The position numbers and the translations under genes were made by a program. The notes under the pieces were generated by a model, which saw nothing but the letters and a program-made list of their open reading frames with translations, was not told where the DNA came from and made no database searches. DNA of 64,000 bases, taken from positions 124,001 through 188,000 of the forward strand of contig KV918865.1 in the NCBI GenBank assembly GCA_002049455.2, given 5' to 3'. Below are positions 54,114-64,000 of the stretch, piece after piece. How positions within the stretch are numbered: the first letter of the stretch is position 1; every line of letters starts with the position of its first letter. This stretch comes from Porphyra umbilicalis (Eukaryota > Rhodophyta > Bangiophyceae > Bangiales > Bangiaceae).

Positions 54114-56108
54114 ATGGTTTGCCTGTTGTGTGGCTTTGACCTCGGGAAAGACGCTGACGGCAACAACATCAAGGGCAACCACTCGCAGCGCACGTGCACA
54201 ATGCGCTCCATGCCGTGCATGTACCGGCTTTTGCCGACTAGCAAGTTCTTCAAACCGGGGGGCACCGTGTCGTACCTGGACAAGGGTTGCGTACACGAGC
54301 TGAAGTGTCCCAGGTGCCGAGCTGTTGGACATCTGCGGCACACGCTGCGCATTACTGACGAGCTGTACGCCCGGAACAACGCAGGAGACCCCATCCGCGT
54401 CAAGGAGGCGGGTTTCGTGGAGCGCGCGTCGGACTACATGTATAAGAAGCTGGATGACCCCCACGCTGCAGAGCTCAAGGCTGACGTCGTTGGCAAGGCC
54501 TATCGGCACCACGCGGTGAAGAACCGGCTGGCCGGCACCGCGGCCGCCCTTGCCGGAAATCTCTACTAGTCCGGGCTATACGTGTCGTCATCTGCTACAG
54601 CCAACCTCATGGAGGCGAGCGGCACGGCTGCTGCGTCATTGGCACCTGCCAACCGCGGCCAATTCGACCGGGCGTCGACGGCGTTGCAGAACCGCTCGAA
54701 CACTGCGGTCAAAGCGTCGCTGCTCGCTGCAGGTGGAGCTGTTGGGCGTGGCGCTGACGCCGCCGGCCGGGCTCTGGCGGCGGCCGCCGCCGGTAGCGCT
54801 GCGGCTGGTGGAGCTGTAGGTGTAGATCGTGCGGACGGCGCCGCAGCCACAGCCGCTATGGGTGGTATGCCGCCCTCCTCGCTGGTTTCTGGTGGAACCA
54901 TTCGGCGTGGCACAGCCCCACCTGCTGGTCGGGCAGTTCGTCGTCATCGGGGCGGGCGCGGTGGCTCGAGCTCAACGGACGGGGCAGCGCATGTGCTCGG
55001 GGCGACCGCAGCTGCCGCTGCCGCGGGTGCCGCTTCAGCCGCTTCAGCTGTCGCCGCCGCCATTGCTGGTGTCGCTGGAGCTGCCCCCTCCGCCGTTGGT
55101 GGGGGCTCATCACCCGGCGCCACTGGTTGTGGTGGTACCGACGCGCGTGGGCTCTGCCGAGGCGGCGGCCGCGGTGGCCGGGGATCCGCGCGTGGTACAG
55201 CTACAGCCGGGTCGTCCTCCTCTCATGGTGGCGGCTCCGCAGGTGGAGAACACGTCTTCCCGTCTGTGGTGGACCTCATGCGACAACAGCAGACGCGGAG
55301 TGCAGCTGAAGCGGACTGGTACGCGCAGTCTCTCATGGAGATGACTACTTCCGGTTCGGGGTCGACGCGTTGGACGGGCAGCCTGGGTCGTGGCGGTGGA
55401 GCAGGCGCAGCGGCGGCCGGCGGAGTACCAGGAACGGCATCTGCGCCTGCGAAGCATGTCATGTGGCCTCCCGGGCGTCGGGATCAGTTCTTGGCTCACC
55501 ATGTGTTTGAGAGCGCGTACGTCAGCCAGCTCTCGGCGCGGGAGCTCTCCCTATTTGCCCTGGAGCAGGGTGTTGGTAGCGGTCCGCAAGCGCTCTACCC
55601 GGAGCTGGAGTCGCGGTTGATTTCCGTGGCAGAGAGGAACTTCCTCTTTGGCGCGTCGATAACATGCGGTGCAGTGTCGGCGGCAGAGTTTGCCGAGCGC
55701 CTGTGCTCCACACGCGTCAATGTTGACAACTCGATTCTCCTGGTGATGCTGGCCCAGTGGATGGAGACATTTGTATGGGACCAGCGCCGCATCTCTGCCG
55801 CCGCTGCTGCTGGTTCAGCAGCTGTAGAGGGCACCGGTCTGTGGGAGTAGGACGTCGACGATGAGCAGTCGAACATAGCGCAGCTGGAGCGCTCAGGCGG
55901 CTGCGGCACGGATCGTGGTACAGGTCGTGGGTCGGGAGGTAATTCAAGGCGGGGGGTGGGGCGTGGTGCGGGGGGCGGCGCTGTCGCGGGGCGTCACTCT
56001 ATGGGCAGAGGTGCGGGTCATGCGGTGGCGCGGAGGGTGGTCGTGAGCGACAGCGACGGAGAGGATGACGACGGTGAAAAATATGATGGGGAGGGGGACG
56101 ACTTTTAG
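54114..56108 (+). pseudogene. 664-codon frame with two in-frame TAG codons, unknown
   Basis: One frame runs from ATG 54114 (gtcATGGTT) to TAG 56106-56108, interrupted only by TAG at 54567-54569 and TAG at 55848-55850. The N-terminal part has a zinc-finger-like CLLCG and a His-Cys pair (NHSQRTC), then CPRCR. After the first TAG comes an Ala/Gly-rich linker, then an ordered region (about 55260-55800, with VFPSVVDLMRQQQTRSAAEA, and LSARELSLFALEQG). After the second TAG a Gly/Arg segment leads to a very acidic end, VVVSDSDGEDDDGEKYDGEG. The acidic end after both stops shows that they are inside the original gene. I do not know the family; a transposon gene is likely but unproven. A possible upstream exon starts at ATG 53531. 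Genuine readthrough is an alternative. Confidence 0.5.
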
Positions 56109-56535
56109 CAGCAGTGCACCCCGCGATACCATGAGCTGTTTCATACACATCATGCGACTTGGTGCCTCCCCTCTTTCTGTCCCTCGAGCGCATGAAAATA
56201 GACCGCGGCGGTGACCTGGTTGTGCGGAAACAGTTGCAGCTGCAAAAATCGGGAATGCGTTCCCGATTTTTCATTTTATTTTTTTCTCAGTGGGTCCGAT
56301 CAGGATGTGATCTTGGCCGTGCAAGAACCGGCTTTTCCGAGGATCACGCAGATTCTTGGCAGTGCTTCCGCTCCGTCAGCCGTCGCTGTGGTTGAGTGTG
56401 TTTCCGTCGCGGCTGTAACGTCGCAGGTGTGGCTGTGGCGCGGCAGGGGCTGGCAGGTGGGTGGGACGATGTGCGGCCGCCGTTACCTTCGCGTCCTCGC
56501 GAGCTTGTGATGCTATTTCTGTGGTTCTGCCGGTC

Positions 56536-57177
56536 ATGACGCCCCCGAGGCGGGCGCGGGGGATGGTGGGGCTTGAAGATGACTCTGTCCGGGAGTTGTT
56601 CGCGGCGGCCAGCTCCTTGGGGGACTCGGGGGACGACGCTGGCGACGACGCTGGCGAGTGTATGGGGGAGGGCTCGCAGCTGCTACCCACATTCACTCGT
56701 GTATTCCACAGAGCGATGGAAGATGCGAAACAGCGGCGGAGTGCTGCTGTGCATGTTGCAGTGGTGGGAAACCGAGCCGCTGTGAACCAGCAACGGCATG
56801 TGGCCGCGACCTTAATTGGAACCTGTGGCGTCGAACTGCCACCTGTGGAAGTGCTTGGTGCTGTCATCCGTCTCGGAGTGAGCGGGGACATCGGTGGCGG
56901 CTGGGGACGTGGAGCCGGTGGAGTTGGTTTGCGAGAAGGTGCCAGTAGCAGCGGTTGTGGAGGCCGCAGCGCCGGGAATGGTGTTGGCGTTGGCGTTTTG
57001 CACGCTGGCTCCACTGGAGGGGCAGGTGGCAGGACGCCCGGCAGGAGCGACGAGGACGGTGGCTGCGACGACAGGAGCAGCGAAGACAGCTGGTGCAGCG
57101 ACAACGGCGGGATTGACAACGGGGGAGGTAACGGCAGGAGGGGCAGCAGCAGCAGCGAAGTAGACGATTACGTCTGA
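56536..57177 (+). CDS. 213-codon ORF, acidic then Gly-rich, unidentified
   Basis: ATG 56536 to TGA 57177. The first 110 residues look ordered, with an acidic stretch (SLGDSGDDAGDDAGECMGEG) and a helix-like FTRVFHRAMEDAKQRRSAA; the last 90 are Gly/Ser/Asp-rich. It starts 428 bases after the double-TAG frame on the same strand and could belong to the same element. A minus-strand frame of 247 codons (57119-56376) covers much of it, so the strand is not certain. Confidence 0.3.
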   Translation: MTPPRRARGMVGLEDDSVRELFAAASSLGDSGDDAGDDAGECMGEGSQLLPTFTRVFHRAMEDAKQRRSAAVHVAVVGNRAAVNQQRHVAATLIGTCGVELPPVEVLGAVIRLGVSGDIGGGWGRGAGGVGLREGASSSGCGGRSAGNGVGVGVLHAGSTGGAGGRTPGRSDEDGGCDDRSSEDSWCSDNGGIDNGGGNGRRGSSSSEVDDYV

Positions 57178-57577
57178 ACCATAAGCGGGAGCGACTCCAG
57201 TTGGCGTCTAGACCACGGTCGGAAAGGCGGCGGCAGTAGTAGCAGCGGGAGTGGGAGAATCTGTCGTGCCCATGGCAGCCGCCGCAGCTGTCGGCGCATC
57301 AGCACTGTGCGAGGCCGCAGCACGGCGGTGCAGCGAACCTCCACCGGCCAGAAGGACGCGTCAGGTGCGGCTTCTGCCGGTCACGGCAGTGTGCTTCGCG
57401 GGTGGCGTTTGGACCTTGGCCCACCGCGCAAGGTGCTTCGTGCGGGTAATGCTGCTTATGGGACTGGATCTCTCCCGGCTACTGCGGCGAGAGGGCGGGT
57501 TCGGGCTGGCGATCATAAGGCAGCTCCTCCCCTTGTCCCTCTACGCGCGTGCACGCCACCTCCGACAACGATGGTTA

Positions 57578-57820
57578 GCGAAACATATATCAATACATCC
57601 TGTGATTTAATACCAGCCTGCAGGCACGGAAATTCCGATTCTCATTTGTGGAACTATCCTACCGGGCTGCCAGAAAAACCCCGAAGATAATCCCATAACC
57701 ATCGTCGACCTTATCTCCAGGATCATCCATCGAATAGTCCGGCGGCGAATCCCAATCCAACCTCCTTATTTATATTGGCGAAACATATCTCAATACATCC
57801 TGTGAATTTAATACCTGCAC
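57578..57820. repeat. direct repeat, about 40 bp, 200 bp apart
   Basis: GCGAAACATATATCAATACA (57578) and the following TCCTGTGATTTAATACC recur at 57778 with small differences. The spacing is exactly 200 bases. Two partial tandem units or terminal direct repeats of a small element are possible. 57178-58228 otherwise shows no recognisable gene apart from a weak 57251-57610 open frame. Confidence 0.8.
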
Positions 57821-58228
57821 GCAGTGACCTCAGTCGTAGAGCCTTCAGCAACACGGAGAAACGGGTGCTCTTCATACACAGAGCAGCGTTTATGCGATGT
57901 TCTGTATGACAGGAGTGCCCGTCGGCCGACTGGCGCCTGGAGGGTTCTCAAGGAAGTGACGGGGCCGTTTCCAGAGCCCGTGACGGCACGATGAGTACAT
58001 CTCGTATGACATCAAAGGCAACAGCGGGCAAGCGACCAAGGTTGCAACAGGGTGTCTAACCCGGCAGGGCTCAAAGCGCGCTCTAGTGCTAACACGGCAC
58101 AAAGATACAACAAAAAAAAGCAAGCAACAGCCGAGGGAACAAAGGCGAGCAGCATCCGACAGTCAATGCCGGGGCCCTACTGGCAGGCCGACCCGTTCGC
58201 GTCCCCGACCCCCTTCTCGTTCGCTGCG

Positions 58229-58854
58229 TCATCCGGCCCGCCCAGCCCCACCGTCGCCAACACCACCATCGGCACCGGCACCACCGGCACCACCCCCACC
58301 GCCATTCCCACCATCACCTCGGGCCCAAGCAGCCTCCCTTCCACCCGCATTCCCCCCATCCTCCCCCATATACTCTCTGCCCATCTCCCCATAGCCGCCA
58401 TACATCCCTTCGGGGGGCATTCCCGGGTCTTCGCCAAGCATCCCCGCCTCGTCATCTGACGTCATGTCGTCCTCGCTGTCCTCCAGCGGCTCGACCAGGC
58501 AAGCTTCCAGCGACGCAACGAGCGCGTTCCGATCCAGGTTCCGCCCAATAACGACCAGCTGGATGTTGGGGGCGGTTCCCTTGGGCCATACGTCCTGGTC
58601 CATCTGGAAACGCTTGCCCGACACTTGCAGCAGGAAGCGGCTCGGGTAGTGCCGGAACCAAAGGAGGCCCTTAGCGCGGAAGACGCCCACCGGAAGGGTG
58701 TCGACAAATTTGTCGCGGAAGGTCGACAGCTTGAACGGCTTGTTGGCGGCGAAGGAGACGGTGGAGAAGCCTTCGCGCTCCAAGTGTGTCGGCGGCGCTG
58801 CCGCCGCCTCGTGCCCGTGTCCGTGAGCGTGCGAGTGGTTGTGGCCGCTGGCGC

Positions 58855-58885
<31 letters not shown>

Positions 58886-60079
58886 TTTGCACGCTTCGCC
58901 CGGCGCGTGCGAGTGCGGTGCACCGCCCTTGGCGGCCCCATTGGCACCAGCCGCCCCTGCCACCGTCGCCGAGTCGGGTCCGGGCGCCGCCCCCTGCTTG
59001 ACCGTCTTCTGCTTTGGCTCCCGGCGAAGGCTCATCCCAAGGTCAAACAGCGCAGCCACTGGCACTTGTCCCCGCTGGGAACGCAGGATGCGGGCGTTTG
59101 GCTTCATCTGGATGACCCGCTGCACAGCCGCGTCGACCGCCTCGGGCGTCATCAAGTCCGTCTTTGACAGGAGCACCGTGTCGGCCGAGTGAACTTGCTT
59201 TCGTGCGGTCTCGGACCCATAATGGTCGTCCCCGAACTGCGACGCATCCACAACCGTCAGCACCTGGTCCCAGTAGAGCTCCTCCGCCAACTCGGTCGCC
59301 TGTACCGCGTTCATGATCGGCTCCGGGTCGGCTACGCCCGTCGTCTCGACAATGAGGTAGTCCGGGGGGGTGTCCTTAAAGCGTTCTAGGATGCGCTGCA
59401 CCGCGTCGATGAACGAGTTGCTGATCGTGCAGCAGATACACCCATTGTTGAGCTCCATCACGTCGTCCTCCTCGCCCACATCGGCTGCCGATACAAGCTG
59501 GTTGTCAATATCAATCTCCCCAAGCTCGTTGATTAGCACAGCAATGCGCAGGCCGTGGGGTTGGCGAAGGATGTAGTTGAGGACGGTGCTCTTGCCGGCG
59601 CCGAGGAAGCCGGTCAGCAGCGTGAACGGCACCGCGTGGCGGGGAAATGCGCGGGTGATGGCCTCCGCAGCCTCCCATGAGCCAGACGTGTAGACGACGC
59701 GGTCAGTGACCGCCGGCGGGGGGGCCGCGGGCGGAGCCCCGCTCATGGAGGGGGCGGTCATGTCGAGCTCCAACCGCCCTCCGCCGCTACCTAAGTAGGA
59801 AACCACGTCGCGGGGGCCACTAATGGGTGTCTCGGCGTCTGGCTTGGCGTCTTGATTGGCCGCGACCGGGATGTCCTTGGTGACCGCCTCGACGGCTGCC
59901 GCAGCGTCTCCATTAGTGGCTCCATTCGTGGCAGACGGCGCCGACGACGGGGCCGGCGGCGCAGAACCGACATTCACCATCGTCGCCGAAGGGGGAGCAG
60001 CAGCGGCAGTTCCACCGGTTGGCAACCCGACACCGCCACCGCCCTCGACTCGTTGCCGTTTCTCCGGCGGCCCGTCCAT
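58229..60079 (-). CDS. COG0523/CobW-type GTPase, putative zinc chaperone
   Basis: ATG at 60079 (context caccATGG) to TGA, 616 residues, no introns. The frame is open 36 codons further up without an ATG, and an in-frame TAA closes it beyond. Residues 157-164 are the Walker A GFLGAGKS. Residues 212-218 contain the metal-binding CXCC (GCICCT), 245-252 the ETTGVADP switch, 305-308 SKTD as the G4 motif. A His/Asp-rich metal-binding stretch (about 385-424, HDHDHDHDHG... HAHGHGHE) precedes the CobW C-terminal domain (about 434-534). A Gly-rich tail follows, ending at 616. Family members insert or deliver metals, often Zn, using GTP; the eukaryotic ZNG1/CBWD branch is the nearest I can name. The N-terminal 150 residues are disordered Ala/Gly/Pro-rich sequence without a clear targeting signal. 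Confidence 0.93.
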
Positions 60080-60682
60080 GGTGTCGCCGGTGCACTGACT
60101 GCTGTTGCTGCAGCCGCTTCTGCCGTCGCCGCCGCCTGCTCCGTCTTTAGCGTCAGCGACTGAGCTGCCCAGGGAGATACTGGACACACAGACGCGCGCC
60201 CTTTATCCCCGCTGCCCTCAGCCCAGCAAGTCGAAGCAGGGGCAGGCACCGAGAAAAGGATGAGTCACTGTTCCGTCGGCCAACCAGCCAGTGACACTGG
60301 GCGGACAGGGCCGTGGCGGGCGGTGGCCACCGGGCTCCGCCACGTCAAGCGCGTCTCGATTGGTGGCTGGGTGGCCGGCAATGGGACCGACTTACACCCG
60401 ATGCAAGGGAATCTGGTAGGATAGCATTGGAGAGCCATTGATTGTTCATGATGCCATCAAGTGGTCCCCCGCAGAGAAAGTTGATGTAGGTTGCGTTCGC
60501 ATCTTCTTTCGATCGACTGCGACGTCGTCGCCGGGTATATGGCTTCAATGAAGTAAGTAACACATGGACTGAGTAAGTATTGCTGTTTTCACGTAATACT
60601 CACTGCCGGACACTTCTACAGCCACTTCCATCGGACCGAAAGACGTACCACCCACCCCCAGGTGGGTCAGGTTGGCGGGTGC
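60080..60682. other. upstream region of the COG0523 gene
   Basis: Contains the 5' untranslated region of that gene (on the minus strand) and spacer. Nothing else recognised. No TATA-like sequence stands out near the start codon. Confidence 0.35.
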
Positions 60683-60754
60683 AAAAAGCGCGCACTGTTG
60701 GACCCCTCCAAACAGCTGCGTTTTTGCCACACAAGAATAAGTGCGCGCTTTTTG
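60683..60754. repeat. 15-bp perfect inverted repeat
   Basis: CAAAAAGCGCGCACT (60683-60697) and AGTGCGCGCTTTTTG (60740-60754) with 42 bases between. It could be a hairpin, or the ends of a very small foldback element. It lies about 600 bases upstream of the COG0523 start. Confidence 0.85.
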
Positions 60755-60769
60755 TCGACCACCGCCACA

Positions 60770-61130
60770 GTCCCCCCCGCCCAAGCATCGTGATCACCAC
60801 CACCCCCCCACCTACCGTCTTCGCCACTCCTTCCTCCCCATCATCATCTCCACCCCCCCCCCCCCCACTGTCGTCTCCACCCCCCCCCAACGCTCGTCAT
60901 CACTTCCCTCCCTCCCGCTGTCGTCACCACCCCTCGCCTCCCACTGTCGTCACCACTTCCCCCTCCCTACCATCGTAAGTACCTCCCCCCTCCTCCCCAC
61001 CATCGTATGCACCCCCGTCTCTCTCCCTATCGACAATGTTAGGCCCTCCCACCGCCTCACCGTTCCCCCCCTCCTACCTTCGACTGCACCCCCCTGCCGC
61101 ATCGTCGTCACTGGCTCTCCTGCCCAATCG
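60770..61130. repeat. C/T-rich strand-biased tract
   Basis: About 360 bases dominated by C and T on the plus strand, made of variants of CCACCACCCC, TCATCACC and CCTCCC, with a run of about 13 C near 60858. Diverged simple repeat; no unit of constant length. Confidence 0.7.
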
Positions 61131-61936
61131 TTGATGCCTCCGCTCCGCCACCACCTTTGCCATCGTCGCCGTCTCGGCGCAGGTACGCTGCACGTGTGAC
61201 CCCTGATCACGAACTTGCTTTTGCTGCTCGTCCTGATCGTGGCTGTCCACCCCCATCTCGCTGTACCTACTCTTGCCACTTCCTCTTCTCTTTCCTCATC
61301 CGTCCGCGCGCGCTCACACCACAGGTATTCACGTCATGAACGGCATTGCCGCCATTTGGGGGTGTGTCTAGGCAGGGCCGGGCGGCTGCGCGACCGAGGT
61401 TGCGGGCGACCTCGCCGCCTCCATTGTTGTCGCGGCCGCCGTGCTCGCCGCCACCACCGCCACCCCTCCCTCAGGGCGGCGGCGTCGGCGGCGGCGTCGG
61501 CGGCGGCGGCTCGTCGCCTCCCATGCACCTTTGCCGGCGGTACAGGGCGGAGTGGTGGTCCCAGCCCCCTTCCCCCCACGCCTCCTCTCCGTCGAGGGCG
61601 TGTCCCCGCCGCCCCCCCCGCGCGCATTAGTTGGCCTCGGCGATCAAGTCAATCAAGACAAGATGGGTGCCTGGAACGAGCAGGACAGTATGAATAAACA
61701 TACCTTGCTATTATCGTTTTTTTCCCTGCGCTGTCCACCCCCCTTCAGATCTGTCGTCCTCTATCACTGCCGCCGTTGTCTTCCACGCCGGTGGGCATGT
61801 GAGTTTCCTTAAGGCTTCACCGCACCATATTGTTGCTGACCAGTCGACCACAGGCGCGAAAGTAAAGTGCGCTTCACAGAGTTCCACCTAAATTTCTGCT
61901 GAGGATCAGGTAATGTATTTCGTTCAGCAGCGAGTG
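61131..61936. other. no gene assigned
   Basis: GC-rich from 61340 to 61640 with overlapping Ala/Arg/Pro-rich frames on both strands. An ATG frame at 61336 is stopped after 11 codons; a GTGTGT...GGCAG interval there could be an intron, but no downstream protein is recognised. Confidence 0.3.
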
Positions 61937-61937
61937 A

Positions 61938-62295
61938 TATGTGGCGCTTTATTTTAGAAATCTCATCTTATGAGGCTTGACGAGTTTGCAAGATGAGACA
62001 AACACCTTATGCTCTTTGACGTGCTCTTTCTGATGGTGCTCCCTGCGATCTTCATGCTTCTCTCCTTGTCACGTACAGCGCTTGTATCTGCCCAAGAACA
62101 AATGTCAGGTATTAATACGTTCGACCTGGACGGAGAGCCTTGCACGAAATCGCTCTCTCAGGGGCAGTCCGCATGGATTGGTAGGCTACTTCTGAACCAA
62201 GCGGCCCTGGAGGCCTCGACCTTTGAATGCCTCTCTAGAGCTCCGTTCGGCATTGCACAAAAAAAACCGAGATTTCTAAAGTAAAGCGCCACATA
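61938..62295. mobile_element. TA-flanked MITE with 28-bp TIRs, upstream of mL43
   Basis: ATATGTGGCGCTTTATTTTA (from 61937) with the following GAAATCTC matches the reverse complement of 62269-62296 at 27 of 28 positions. TA flanks TGTGGCGC and GCGCCACA on both sides, as in Tc1/mariner or Stowaway-like MITEs. The 91-codon frame inside (62009-62284) is a by-product of the element. It ends about 354 bases upstream of the mL43 start codon. Its ends differ from those of the TACAGTC family. Confidence 0.85.
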
Positions 62296-62649
62296 TGGCT
62301 CCGTTACTCCCGAGAATGTTCCATACTTACTCCCTCCACCTGTTACTTACTTCCTTGGAGCCGTGACCACCTCGTCGCGCCGAGCCAGAACATCTCTCTA
62401 CCTGCGGCACCAGGCTGGGCCGCGCGGCGGCGTCCGCGACCTCTCTTCATCTTCGAGTAGCTAATGCGGGTCGTCGTACAGTACCAGTGGACGGCTTTTC
62501 CTATCTGTGCAACTTCTGGCTGCATCAAGTGACGTATTCGGTTCTACACGGCCATTGTCGTTGTGGCCTGCTGCTGGAAGGCGCCTCACCCCTGGGTGTC
62601 CGCTCTTCGTCTTCCTCTCCTCTTTGCGTGGCGCTGCAGGTCTCTCACC

Positions 62650-63613
62650 ATGGCCCGTCGTGGCGTTTTTGAGCTGCGTCAAGTGCTGCTACGTTACGAG
62701 CTGGCTGGCGGCTCTTCTGCGGGCGTCCGCTCCTTTGTCGAGGCGGATCTGATTCCGTGGGCGCGGGACCACCCGTTTGTGCGTGTTGAGACGCAGGTGC
62801 ACCGCGGGCACCCAAACGTCATTGGCCAATATGGTAGGTTGGCAAAGCAGGGGGTTCGAGGTGTGAGCGACGCGACTGCAAGCTCTGCGGGTGGCGCTTC
62901 GTCTGCGTATATCGGGCGTGTGGGTCTGTCACGGAGCGTTGTCTAACGCCCAGCTGGTCTTGGTATTGGTGGGTATTATCTGAGAAATGTCTGTGTCTAC
63001 TTTGCTTGCGCCTGACTGTCGTACCCATTCGCTGTTGTGGTCCTGCACGTTCTCGCATTCGCTCTCCTGCTCGCTCCGACCCACCCCGGACGCGCTCCTC
63101 GTTCCCTGTGCTGACTCATCTTCTTTCTGCCTCGCTTTAGTCACTGGCTATGAGCGTCAGCTCGGGCTCAAAAATCTCTCCCGCGTTGACGTCGCGGCCC
63201 GCTTCGCGTACCTGCGTAACACCCTCGGGCGAGTCGTCCCTCTGCACCGGCGCGTGCGATCCGGCGTCACGTCATCGCGCAATCGGTCCATTCAGGGCAT
63301 GTGGCACACGCCCGCGGGTGACCCGAGGGTACCCCCGCTACCAGTGGAAGTCGCTGCCCGCGCACGCGTGGCGGCGGTGGGGCTTGACGCGGATACGCTC
63401 GTGCAGGAGCTCGGTCTGGAGGGCTTTTTGCGGCTGCTGGACCGGCTGGCAGCGGAGAAGGAGGCGGCACGGGCAGGTGGAGGAAGTGACGTGTGGTGGG
63501 ACGGCGGGGAGGGACCCGACGGGGTACTGTTGCGGAGGGGGGCTGGGGCGCCCCTGGGGCTCGCCACCGCGACGACGGCGGCCGAGGAGCGAGATGCATC
63601 GACATTACCCTAG
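62650..63613 (+). CDS. MRPL43: mitochondrial large-subunit ribosomal protein mL43 (two exons)
   Basis: Exon 1 62650-62833, intron 62834-63140 (GTAGGT...TTTAG, 307 bases), exon 2 63141-63613; 218 residues to TAG. The ATG has a strong context (caccATGGCC). Across the junction the protein reads NVIGQY, then VTGYERQLGLKNL, split after the first base of a Val codon. The fold signature of the L51/S25/CI-B8 (thioredoxin-like) family is visible: GVFELRQVLLRYE, GGSSAGVRSFVE, FVRVETQVHRGHPNVIGQY, LRNTLGRVVPLHR and RNRSIQGMW, matching plant and animal mL43 in order. It is part of the mitoribosome large subunit. About 95 extra C-terminal residues (helical, then Gly-rich) go beyond the plant-type length of about 120. 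A presequence is not obvious. The TA-flanked MITE lies upstream. Confidence 0.93.
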
Positions 63614-63824
63614 GCCGCTGTGGCGGAATGCAGGCAGGAGTCGCGCGGTCCGCCGAGCAGTTGCCCTGGATTGGTCGCGGGACTTGCTGCGGGACGCTCC
63701 CTGCCGTTGTGACAAGCACTTGTTACTGCGTATAGCATGCGGAGGAGACCACAAGAAAGCATGTGGAAGAAACAAAAATCGAACCAGTACGAGTTTGCAC
63801 ACCCCATGGGCGAGCCGGCAGCGC

Positions 63825-64000
63825 CTAGGATTTTGACTTCTTCTTCGGCCGCATGTCCTCCTCGGGCAGCGCCTCGCCGGCGAGCGAGTCGGCATCGTCG
63901 TCCATGGCATCCACGGCGTCGTCGTCGTCATCATCATCCGCGCCCCCGGCCCCGTTGGCCGCCCGCGCCTTGGGCGCCGCCGTCGGGTCGAAATCTTCGT
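63825..64000 (-). CDS. C-terminal end of an unidentified acidic protein
   Basis: Stop TAG at 63827-63825; the frame is open to the window edge. The last 58 residues include an Asp run (GADDDDDDDAVDAMDDDADS) and end EEDMRPKKKSKS, a basic tail. This could suit a nuclear or chromatin protein, but nothing identifies it. Its 3' end faces that of mL43, with 211 bases between the two stop codons. Confidence 0.6.
   Translation of the reverse strand, partial: EDFDPTAAPKARAANGAGGADDDDDDDAVDAMDDDADSLAGEALPEEDMRPKKKSKS

Noticed and set aside
2170-55850. TAG reassigned to an amino acid genome-wide
   Set aside because: mL43 ends normally in TAG, stops of all three kinds interrupt the mobile genes, and those genes also have frameshifts. 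Ordinary decay explains most cases.
62009-62284. 91-codon ORF with a hydrophobic N-terminus
   Set aside because: It lies entirely inside the TA-flanked MITE 61938-62295.
1-64000. CRISPR arrays, rRNA or bacterial operons
   Set aside because: No regularly spaced repeats with unique spacers, no rRNA-like stretches and no operon-like gene packing were seen.

Overview
The window looks like nuclear DNA of a GC-rich eukaryote with few introns in its conserved genes and proteins padded with Ala, Gly, Ser and Pro. A bangiophyte red alga of the Porphyra/Pyropia type fits best, but this is an inference from composition, gene style and transposon content; no species marker is present. Nothing bacterial (operons, Shine-Dalgarno sites) is visible, and no rRNA, tRNA or CRISPR array was recognised.

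Only four loci look like ordinary host genes: a Sly1/SCFD1-type Sec1 family gene (18838-21249, minus), a COG0523/CobW-type metal-chaperone GTPase (58229-60079, minus), a two-exon gene for mitochondrial ribosomal protein mL43 (62650-63613, plus) and the C-terminal end of an unidentified acidic protein (63825-64000, minus). A long Ala/Ser/Pro-rich ORF with a probable KH domain (43181-46771) and a few low-complexity ORFs (13746-15016, 56536-57177) may also be host genes.

The rest is mobile DNA. 1-3282 is a Plavaka/Tnp2-like transposase with three recognisable GT-AG introns and two in-frame stops; a related but frameshifted gene lies at 9835-12002 (minus) and a C-terminal fragment of the same family at 40454-40933 (minus). 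16705-18752 is a nested cluster of foldback elements carrying a small TA-flanked MITE. 22979-33225 is a Ty3/gypsy chromovirus coded on the minus strand, with two LTRs, a good primer-binding site, damaged gag and pol, and a large intact ORF on the opposite strand between pol and the 3' LTR. 34612-38175 is a complete hAT element with matching termini and a perfect 8-bp target duplication, but a broken transposase. 48710-50362 is an apparently intact Tigger/pogo-type DDD transposase. 54114-56108 is a 664-codon frame of unknown function crossed by two TAG codons. At least six TIR-bounded small elements and two dispersed repeat families fill the spaces between.

The main points for follow-up are the antisense ORF of the retrotransposon, the double-amber ORF, the Tigger transposase with TA-flanked MITEs that share its presumed end sequence, and the internal empty-site comparisons that date or prove several insertions without any database.
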